Shown piece after piece: positions 35,174 to 43,200 of a stretch of 64,000 nucleotides of DNA; the stretch's first letter is position 1, and each line of letters opens with the position of its first letter. Where the stretch lies: NCBI GenBank assembly GCA_964468125.1, contig CAYXVF010000019.1, positions 7,067-71,066 on the forward strand, in the 5' to 3' direction. Below the pieces are notes generated by a model that searched no databases, had not been told where the DNA came from, and saw only the letters and a program-made list of their open reading frames with translations. Source of the DNA: CAYXVF01 sp964468125 (GTDB lineage: Bacteria > Myxococcota > XYA12-FULL-58-9 > CAYXVF01). Position numbers and translations under genes: made by a program.

Positions 35174-35808
35174 TGGGCGGCCGGCTTCTGTTTCTCGCGG
35201 CGCTCTTGCGTGGCTGTAGCCTCGATTCGGATCTTCCGCAGGCGAGCTCTCGCTGGAACCACCCCGCGGGCCTGCGCTGGCAAGCGGAAGGTCCTGTTCC
35301 CGAAGTAAAGACGTTGAGTGTTGAGCTCGAAGGCTCCTCACTCGCCTCGACCTTATTCGACGCGCTGGTGCGCGCGCAGAGGGCGGGCGTGAAAGATCTC
35401 GAGATCGTCGCTCAGACCGATGGACGGGTCGTTGGCTTGCCGGTGGAGCTCCCGGCCTTTTGCCCCGCGCGTCGCCCCTACGCGCGCGGCTGTGGCACCG
35501 CCCGCCTGATGCTGCGCTCGGGGGACGCGGAGCTGCTCTACCTCGAAGCGACCCCCGACGATTGCACGAATCGACTCTTCGAGCCCGTGCAGCGCCCCTT
35601 AGGCGAGATCGCCTGGGTCGAGCTCGATCGGATCGGTCCGGAAACCCTCGGAACCTTTGAGCTTCTAGAAGTGGGAGTCTGCGATCACGTGGGTCTCGCC
35701 GCCGAGCCCGACGTTCCGCTCCAGCGAGTCGTCGAGGCCTACGATGCGCTCGCTCGAACCGGAGTGGAACGCATCGTTTTCACCGTCGGAATCCGCGAAC
35801 GCCGGTGA
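35173..35808 (+). CDS. Predicted lipoprotein of unknown function
   Basis: 211 aa. The N-terminus MGGRLLFLAALLRGCSLDSD gives a lipobox (LLRGC), with Arg before the Cys region being unusual. The mature part has four Cys residues that could pair (CPARRPYARGC, DDC, VCD) and a mixed alpha/beta character, ending in a strand (ERIVFTVGIRER). I do not recognise a family. The ATG is the TGATG overlap with the upstream gene; a GTG 3 bp earlier is equally possible. The stop overlaps the next frame's GTG. Confidence 0.65.
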   Translation: MGGRLLFLAALLRGCSLDSDLPQASSRWNHPAGLRWQAEGPVPEVKTLSVELEGSSLASTLFDALVRAQRAGVKDLEIVAQTDGRVVGLPVELPAFCPARRPYARGCGTARLMLRSGDAELLYLEATPDDCTNRLFEPVQRPLGEIAWVELDRIGPETLGTFELLEVGVCDHVGLAAEPDVPLQRVVEAYDALARTGVERIVFTVGIRERR

Positions 35809-36050
35809 GTGGCCAGGACCTCTCACTCGGAGCCGGCCTGGCACTAGACTCCTGCGCGGCCGGTGCCGCGGCCGGGTTCGCCTACCTGCGTTGGAAGGAC
35901 AAACATCAGCCGGAACCCTGGGTTCTCCACCTCCTGTCGCTCACCGGGGGCTCGGTGGCGGTCCTGGGCGTTCTACGGCTTCAGCGCGAGCGGACGGAAA
36001 ACGTACATAAATCCGAGATTTGTGGGTCTCGACAGTCAATGGTCGATTGA
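35805..36050 (+). CDS. Small possible membrane protein
   Basis: 81 aa, starting at a GTG that overlaps the lipoprotein stop (GTGA). Two short hydrophobic stretches (LGAGLALDSCAAGAAAGFAYL and HLLSLTGGSVAVLGVLRL). GC at third codon positions falls off after residue 60, so the last third may not be genuine. The overlap with the gene before it is the main support. Confidence 0.45.
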   Translation: MSGQDLSLGAGLALDSCAAGAAAGFAYLRWKDKHQPEPWVLHLLSLTGGSVAVLGVLRLQRERTENVHKSEICGSRQSMVD

Positions 36051-36076
36051 CCCCGAGGATCTGCCCATTGCATAGT
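36047..36076 (+). promoter_or_regulatory. Candidate promoter for the ClpA-like gene
   Basis: TTGACC (5 of 6) and CATAGT (4 of 6) with an 18-nt spacer, in an unusually AT-rich stretch of about 100 bp. It would give a leader of about 110 nt before the GTG at 36193. Confidence 0.4.
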
Positions 36077-36192
36077 GAACAAAGCTCACGGGTTCTTCCA
36101 AGGCGAGGCGTTTGTGTCGGTGTCGCGTGCGCGCGCGGAATCGATACGGGCGGTTGAAGCCGGACCTCCGTGGGGTGAGGAGGGCATGCGCT

Positions 36193-38637
36193 GTGGAGAC
36201 CGTCTCTGACAGCAGGGCGTCCGTACGCGCCTATCTCGAAGCGGAAGACATCGCCCAGCGGGCAGGTCAGCCGCTCTCATCACTCCATCTCTTGCTTGCG
36301 TTGTTCACCTTTCCCAATCGGGCTCAGGCGTTGCTGATCGAGCGTGGAATGGATGAGGACCGGATTCTCGAGAGTGTTCGTGTGCTCGAGGACGAGCCGA
36401 AGCGGATGGTGACCCGTTTGCGAGAGCGCGCGCGGGACATCGCCAAGAGCTCGGGCGGCGATGAGGGCACCGATTGTCTACACCTTCTGATCGCCATGAC
36501 ACGGCTGCGCGACGCCTTCGCCTACCGGGTGCTTGAGCGTACGGGGATCTCGGTTACCGCGCTGCGAAACCTCGCCGTCTCCTATGTGACCGGGCACATG
36601 CCGCGCCGCTTCAAAGCGATCCGCAGCGAAGAGCCGACCCCGGTGTTGACCGCATCGCGCGGCCGCTCGCGGGTGGCGAAGGCCCAGGTCGCAGAACCGC
36701 TGCCGCCGAAAGCGGAGCCGGAAGAGGCACTCGAAGAAGAAGACACAGAAGACTGGGAGGTTGAGGAGCAGGCTCCTTCTCGCCTCACACAGCTCGCGCG
36801 CGACGCCGCGGCCTCGCGCAGCGCAACGGAGTCGGGGGGCCTCTCGGAGATTGCGCCGACGCTCGCCGAGTGCGGCATCGATCTCCTGGAGCGCGCTCGC
36901 TCGGGCAAGCTCGATGCGGTCATTGGCCGCGAGCGCGAACTCGAATCCTTGATCGACATTCTCGGAAAGCGGCGCTCCAACAACCCGGTCCTCGTGGGAC
37001 CTCCGGGTGTCGGTAAGACCGCGATCGTCGAGGGGCTGGCGGTGAAGATTGCGCGGGGAGAAAGCGATGTGCAGCACCTCTCGGACGCACATTTGGTGGC
37101 CCTCGACACTGGGGCGATGGTTGCGGGTACGAGTCTGCGCGGCGCCTTCAGCGAGCGCATGGGGGCGATCAAGGAAGAGGTCGCGAGGGCCAACGGCCAG
37201 ATCCTCGTTTTCATCGACGAGCTCCACACGCTGATCGGCGCGGGAAGCTCCGGCGAAGGGCCCCAGGACGCGGCCAACGAGCTCAAGACAGCGCTCGCCC
37301 GTGGCGAGTTCCCTTGCATCGGGGCCACGACGATCGACGAATTCAAGAAGTACATCGAAAGAGATCCGGCCCTAGAGCGCCGGTTCACCCCCATCGACGT
37401 CGCCGAGCCCTCCGTAGACGAGTCGATCCTGATCCTAGAAGGTGCCATTCAGGCCTACGCGGAGCACCACGGTGTCGACTACTTGATGGACGCAGTTCAT
37501 GGAGCGGTTTCGCTCACGCACCGCTTCGTTCCCGAGCGCCAGCTGCCGGACAAGGCGTTCGCCGTGGTGGACCTCGCAGGCTCGCGCGCGCGGCGCCGGG
37601 GTGCGTCCGTGGTAGAGCAGATCGACATCGCGAGGGTGGTGCACGAGTGGAGCGGTGTTCCGCTCGAGCGGCTAGCGGAGGCCGACACTGAGCGTTTCAA
37701 CCGCGCTGAGCACATCATCGGTCAGAATCTGATCGGGCATGCGGACGCGGTCGCCGCCGTGGCTCGGGGGATTCGGCGGGGATTCGCGGGTTTCAACGCC
37801 AAGCGCCCGATCGCGAGCTTCCTGTTTCTCGGACCTACGGGGGTCGGCAAGACCCAGATGGTGAAGGTCTTGGCGGAATTCCTGTTCGGTCGCCGGGACG
37901 CGATCGTCCGCTTCGACATGAGCGAGCTCGCTGAAAAGCACGCGGTTTCTCGGCTGGTTGGGGCTCAGCCGGGCTACGTCGGCTATGAGGAGGGTGGCCA
38001 GCTCACCGAGGCGCTGCGCAAGCGTCCGTTCCAGATCGTGCTCTTCGACGAGATCGAAAAGGCCCACCCGGATGTCTTGAACGTGCTCCTTCAGATCTTG
38101 GACGAGGGTCATCTCACCGACAGCCGCGGTCGGCGGGTGAGCTTCTCGAACACCGTGGTGGTGCTCACGAGCAACCTCGGCTCGGACGCCTTTGAGAGGG
38201 GACGCTCGGGCATCGGTTTTGGAAGCGCTTCCGGCGGATCGGACGCTGCGGGGCGCGTACTCGAAGCCGCGCGGTCGCGCATGACTCCGGAGCTCTGGGG
38301 ACGCCTCGACGAGCGCCTGGTCTTCGAGCCACTCGCTCGTGATCAGGTTCGTCGAATCGCCGAGCTTCAGCTCGAGGAGTCCGGTGAATCCCTCTTTGCG
38401 GAGCGTCAGATCAGCCTCGAGTGGAGCGATGAAGTGCTGGAGCTTCTGTTGGACCGTGGCGGCTTTTCTCCCGCAACCGGCGCTCGTGGCATGCGCCAGG
38501 CCATTCAGCGGGACATCGAAGGCCCACTCGCCGAATCCATCCTTGCCGGCGTCGTTCGCCCCGGAGACGTTGCGAGCCTCGACGTGCGCGGCAACACCAT
38601 CGTCGTGAGCGCGAGCCTGGAAGAGCTGGCAAGCTAA
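36193..38637 (+). CDS. ClpA-like AAA+ unfoldase with ClpP-binding IGF loop
   Basis: 814 aa, GTG start with GAGGAGGG about 10 nt upstream. Clp N-domain (about 1-140), an acidic linker (EEALEEEDTEDWEVEEQ), AAA1 with GPPGVGKT near residue 270 and IDELHTLIGAG, AAA2 with GPTGVGKT near 548 and FDEIEKAHPDV, and a ClpB D2-small domain. There is no coiled-coil M domain, so it is of the ClpA type rather than ClpB. IGF in GRSGIGFGS near residue 675 stands where E. coli ClpA has the IGL loop that docks ClpP. It should unfold proteins for ClpP. clpS and clpP are not in the window. Confidence 0.92.
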   Translation: METVSDSRASVRAYLEAEDIAQRAGQPLSSLHLLLALFTFPNRAQALLIERGMDEDRILESVRVLEDEPKRMVTRLRERARDIAKSSGGDEGTDCLHLLIAMTRLRDAFAYRVLERTGISVTALRNLAVSYVTGHMPRRFKAIRSEEPTPVLTASRGRSRVAKAQVAEPLPPKAEPEEALEEEDTEDWEVEEQAPSRLTQLARDAAASRSATESGGLSEIAPTLAECGIDLLERARSGKLDAVIGRERELESLIDILGKRRSNNPVLVGPPGVGKTAIVEGLAVKIARGESDVQHLSDAHLVALDTGAMVAGTSLRGAFSERMGAIKEEVARANGQILVFIDELHTLIGAGSSGEGPQDAANELKTALARGEFPCIGATTIDEFKKYIERDPALERRFTPIDVAEPSVDESILILEGAIQAYAEHHGVDYLMDAVHGAVSLTHRFVPERQLPDKAFAVVDLAGSRARRRGASVVEQIDIARVVHEWSGVPLERLAEADTERFNRAEHIIGQNLIGHADAVAAVARGIRRGFAGFNAKRPIASFLFLGPTGVGKTQMVKVLAEFLFGRRDAIVRFDMSELAEKHAVSRLVGAQPGYVGYEEGGQLTEALRKRPFQIVLFDEIEKAHPDVLNVLLQILDEGHLTDSRGRRVSFSNTVVVLTSNLGSDAFERGRSGIGFGSASGGSDAAGRVLEAARSRMTPELWGRLDERLVFEPLARDQVRRIAELQLEESGESLFAERQISLEWSDEVLELLLDRGGFSPATGARGMRQAIQRDIEGPLAESILAGVVRPGDVASLDVRGNTIVVSASLEELAS

Positions 38638-38754
38638 GCGCCGGAATATGAGCGTAACCGATCGGCGTGGAGCACGTACAGTCTGTGCGGGTGCGTCATG
38701 GGGTGACGGAGGCGGGCCCCGAGCTTAGCTTCTGATGGAGGAGGTTGTCATTCA

Positions 38755-39348
38755 ATGAACGCTTGGAGTGTGATCTCTTGGGTCGGCCTTGCCGGCGTGG
38801 GAATTTTGCTCGTGACCCAGGTGGGGTTTGGGGTGCGCGCGCAGGAAATTCGCTCAGCGAGCTTCGAGGACGAGGTCAAATGGGATGTGACCTACACGAA
38901 GCCGCCACAAACCGACATCAAAGCGCGACTGACCGACATTCAGTTCTACGTGACGCAGAAAGATGGCACGGAACGCCCTTTCAAAAACGAGTTCTGGGAC
39001 AACAAGAAGGCCGGCATCTACGTGGAGGTCGTCACGGGAGAGCCGCTCTTTTCGTCAACGCACAAATTCAAGAGTGGAACGGGTTGGCCGAGCTTCTGGC
39101 GCCCGCTCATCGCAGAGAACGTGGTGGAGAAGGTGGACAAGTCTCATTTCATGGTCCGCACGGAGGTGCGTTCGAAGTACGGCGACAGCCACCTGGGGCA
39201 CGTGTTCAACGACGGCCCTGCTCCAACGGGCCTGCGCTACTGCATCAACTCTGCCGCCCTGCGTTTCATCCTCGTCGAAGACCTCGAGAAGGAAGGCTAC
39301 GGCGCCTTCGAGGCTCTCTTTGAGAAGCGTGGAAAAAAGAAGAGCTAG
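38755..39348 (+). CDS. msrB: Peptide-methionine (R)-S-oxide reductase, exported
   Basis: 197 aa. N-terminal signal sequence (about 1-29, cleavage after VRA likely), then the MsrB fold: FYVTQKDGTERPF, FWDNKKAGIYVEVVTGEPLF, KFKSGTGWPSFWRP and HLGHVFNDGPAPTGLRYCINS with the catalytic Cys near residue 165. It reduces methionine-R-sulfoxide in periplasmic proteins. The paired CxxC zinc motifs of many MsrBs are absent (VEVVTG replaces the first pair), so it is the non-zinc type. A strong site GGAGGAGG lies 10 nt before the ATG. It overlaps the convergent pldA gene by 4 bp. Confidence 0.92.
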   Translation: MNAWSVISWVGLAGVGILLVTQVGFGVRAQEIRSASFEDEVKWDVTYTKPPQTDIKARLTDIQFYVTQKDGTERPFKNEFWDNKKAGIYVEVVTGEPLFSSTHKFKSGTGWPSFWRPLIAENVVEKVDKSHFMVRTEVRSKYGDSHLGHVFNDGPAPTGLRYCINSAALRFILVEDLEKEGYGAFEALFEKRGKKKS

Positions 39349-40175
39349 CCGTCAAAGAAGACCCCTGCTCGGACCGCGTCGTCACGGACGTTGTAGCGCA
39401 GGAGGGATTGGCCGTAGCCGAAGAACGCTTGCAGGTAGAGACCGGGGGTGAAGCGTACGTGCTCGCCCCAGGGCGGGATCCAACGCAAGCCGAGTTGTGC
39501 CGCACCGCGATCGAAACGGAAGTTGTAGCCGCCTTTGCGGAGGAGGATCTCCGCCTCGAACTGACCGAGGTCGGTCTTTCCGCCTGAGCCATTCACGATC
39601 AGCTCACCCGGGCCCATGAAGTCGTCAATGTCTCGGTTGAACGGGTCCTTGCCGACGATGACCCAAAGACGCAGGTAGGCGCGCACGGAGGGGGTGTCGA
39701 GCGACGGCTCGCCGAAGTAGTAGACGTAGCGGGGTTCGATGTAGAAACGGTCCCAAGAGCGCGATTCCACCGAATCCTCGCCGTTGCTCTCGTGTTGGTA
39801 ACCGAACTGCAGCTGATCGATGCCGCGCCCCGTGTAGTCGCGGAAACGCCAGCGAAAAATCAGCTCCGGGCTGTAGTTGTTCTCCGTGAAGGGCGAAGAA
39901 CCCTCGATATCGTAAAGGTCCCACCAAGAGCGCTGCGTGTAGGCGAGGTAGTAGTCGAAGCGATCGCTCGTGGGCCAGAGGTTGTAGCGAAAGCTGAACT
40001 GAAACAGGACCTGGTCCTCGCCGTCGCCGAGAAGCAGATAATTCGGGCGGTAGGCGCCGAAGTTATCCTGCTTTTCGGGGCGGACGATCGGCTCGTTCTC
40101 CGAGGCGATTTCGGTCGGGTCGTATTCTTCGGCGGATGCCGACAACAGGACCACGACGAGAACGGCAATGTGCAC
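39345..40175 (-). CDS. pldA: Outer-membrane phospholipase A
   Basis: 276 aa. Signal peptide (about 1-15), then a 12-strand barrel pattern of OMPLA. The active site reads H128-E-S130-N-G and, 12 residues on, SRSWD142RFY; E. coli PldA has His142, Ser144 and Asn156, so here Asn is replaced by Asp. The enzyme hydrolyses phospholipid acyl chains when lipids appear in the outer leaflet. It is 111 bp downstream of the 1415-aa gene on the same strand and may be cotranscribed with it. Confidence 0.88.
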   Translation of the reverse strand: MHIAVLVVVLLSASAEEYDPTEIASENEPIVRPEKQDNFGAYRPNYLLLGDGEDQVLFQFSFRYNLWPTSDRFDYYLAYTQRSWWDLYDIEGSSPFTENNYSPELIFRWRFRDYTGRGIDQLQFGYQHESNGEDSVESRSWDRFYIEPRYVYYFGEPSLDTPSVRAYLRLWVIVGKDPFNRDIDDFMGPGELIVNGSGGKTDLGQFEAEILLRKGGYNFRFDRGAAQLGLRWIPPWGEHVRFTPGLYLQAFFGYGQSLLRYNVRDDAVRAGVFFDG

Positions 40176-40286
40176 TGGAGCCTCCGACGATTCGTTGCCG
40201 AGGAGCTGCCGAGCGACGTGAGTTCCGTCGGCCCGAGCTCTTCACGCTCTTCGGCTGCGCCAGTGTGAGCGCCATCGCTACCGCGA

Positions 40287-43200
40287 TCAATGAAGTCCGA
40301 CGCCTCTGTCGATCGACAGCACGACGCCGCCGTCGAGGGCTACGTGCACACGCGAAGGCTTCGTGTCCACGTCGACTCCCACCGAGGTCGCCGCGATCCC
40401 GCTCGAGCGATTCTCGATTCGCGCGGTGCCGGGCAGCGATACGACGAATCCGTCAGCCTCCGCGAGGCGTCCATCGTCCGTCAGGTGCAGAGATATTGCG
40501 CTTGCGCCCATGAACTCGAGCTCCCTGTCTCCGATCCCAATCAAAGTCCTAGGGTCCTTGTCGTCTGGCGGCTTCAGGCTGAGCCGGGTAGAGCCGTCAT
40601 GCTCCCGCAGGGCCGAAAACGTTTGGTGGGCGAAACGCACCGATGAAACCTCGTCGTTCGATGCGTCGTTCACCTCCAGCTCGGCGGTCGCGTCTTCAAA
40701 GCGGAGAGACTCGAGCCGGTGGCCCTTCATGGCGAGCTCGAACCGGGTCCCGGTCAGAGCTCCACACAAGGAGGCTCCCAACTCGATCCGGCTGCTCTTG
40801 CCGTTTGGGATCATCGAGAGCTCGCCGTTGACCATGCGAAAGGCTCCGAGGTCTCCCGCGTAGACCATGCGGTCGGTGCTCTTGTCGTAGCTGATGTCGA
40901 GAGCGCCGCCGCTCAGGCGAACGCGTCGGTCTGGATGCTCGAAATGGGCGCTCCCTCTCGCGGTGAGATGCTCAAAACCTTCGGATCCGATCTCCATCGT
41001 CATCGTGAAATCGTTCACCGCGAGAACGTCCGCGTGACGCTCGAGAACGGCATTGGGAGTCGCGCCAGCGAGGAGCGTACGTTCACGGTCCTGTCGGGCG
41101 GTGAGCTCGAAACCGGCAGGGAGCGTCAGACGCCCGAACTCGCTTTCGAGTAGCGCCCGTCCATCTTCGACGGTGAGTGTCGGATTCCCCTGGTCGTCGT
41201 AGACCAGGGATGCACGTGAGTTTTCGAGGTCCAGGTCGAGTCCGTTCTCGAGCTCCAGGGATACGGCGCCGCCGCTAACGACGACGCAGCTCAAACGTTT
41301 TTCGCTGAACCAAGCGGTCGCGCGATTCTCCGTGGCCCGGATCGTTCCGAACTCGCCGGTGAGGTAGGCGCCGCTCGAGAGGAGCTGGACGCGTGCGAGC
41401 ATACCGTCGTATTCAAAATCGAGAAGCGCATCGCTTCCACGAAGCTCTCCGACTTCCTCCGCTCCTAGGAAGATGTGCATGCGTCCGTCGATCAAATGCA
41501 CGTTGCCGTCGTGAGCGATGCCGAGCTCCGCGTCGTCGAAGGCGTAGCGACGCGGACCGTCGGTGACCGCGAATCGTTTCGTCGATGCACGGACGAGCTC
41601 CACCTTGCCCGCTTCGTCCATCAGGAATCCGACCTCCGCCTTGCCGTCGCTGGCGAAACGGTGTCCCTCTACTCGGATCTTCAGGTCTTCGCCGCTCACG
41701 AGCAGCTCCGAGCCACCGTCCTCGAGCGGCGAGAGTGAAACCCGGGCCCGTTCCGCGTCGAGGGTTATTCCGCTTCGTCGTTCGTAGTGCACCGTACCCT
41801 CGGCGTCGAAGGCCGATAGGGTTCCGTCCACGAAGGCCCCATCAAAGCGGGCCTCGTGAATCAAAAGGTCGTCCGAGTCGCTGCGATGGTGTGCTTTCCG
41901 AACGTCTCCAGCGAGACGGGTGAAGCCGGCCTCCGCGTCAATCTCGACGTGAAGCTCCGCTGCGGGTGAAAGGTCGAACTCGGAATTCGAGGTGCCCAAG
42001 GTGGCTTCGCTGAACTCGCCGTCGAGGACGGAGTGACCTTCCGTATCTTGGGCCAAAACGAGTCGGCCAGAAACCAGCCGCATGAAGTCGCCGCCGTGCT
42101 GGTGGCGCAGCTCGGAGGCATCGAAGACGGTCTCTGTGCCGCCGTCCTCCATCGAGCGGATCGCAAGGGTGCCGCGTTCGACAGTGAATGTGCCGCTCGC
42201 GCTCGAAAAATACTCCGTGCGCTGGGCCTCAACCACTGCATGCTCGAAGCTGCCGTCCTCAGCGTATCGGGCGACGAGAGTGCCTCCCTCGATTTGGGCG
42301 ATTCCGCCGTTCGTTCGGATCGTCATGCCCTGAGCCCCGGCAGTCGCCTGGAGCATTCCGCCGTCGGGGGAAAACTCGACCTGTCCTCCCAACCCAAAGC
42401 TCGTCACTTCGACGCCGTCCGTGCCGCGCCACGCGAGGGCGCCGGTCTCCAGAGTCGCGCGGGCCGGAGCAGCCTCCTCGTCGAGCTCCAGAGTTGCAAG
42501 GGCACCGCGCAAGTCGAGCTGGCTCCCGTCAGGCTGGGTCCAAGCCAGGTCTTCCGTATCGGCGCGAATCATCGCGAGCCGTCGTCCTTGGTAGTCGAGC
42601 TCGAGTGCGCTGGCGCCTCTGAGTGTCATTGTCCCCATGTCGGAGGAGCAGAGCTCGGTCAGGCCCGTTTCGTGATCGACCGAGCTCAAGCGCTGCCTGG
42701 GGTCCAGTCCGATCCGAAGCGACGCCTCGTGAGCAATGAGGTCACTGATCCCATCTCCGACGGTGACCGAGCGACCGGTCACGAAGATCTCTTCGGCGCT
42801 GCCTCCTTCGCCGAGGTTGACCTCGACCCCGAGATCCCCCCCGCTGAGGTGAACGCCACCGACGCGACCGTCGAGCAGCTTGCCGGTCACTTGTAGTCGG
42901 CCAGACCCATCGACGCCCTGGTCCAGAGTGACCCGGCCGAGCTCGACGCTAAAGAGCTCGTCGCCGTCGCGAAGGCTTGTCTTGAGCGCGTCCAGGTTGA
43001 CGACGAGAGCGCCCTCGCCTTCATAGAGGGCGCGCACCCGTCCGTCAGTGACCGCAAGGGTGCGCTCGTCCCGGCTGAATGAGACGGTCGAGGGATTGGC
43101 GAGCACGATGCTAGCTGGCTCGCCGTCCGCGGCGACCATCACGAATAAGGTGCTCACTCCCTGAGCGTCCACGTCGAAGCCAGCGAGTCTTCCTGTGAGT

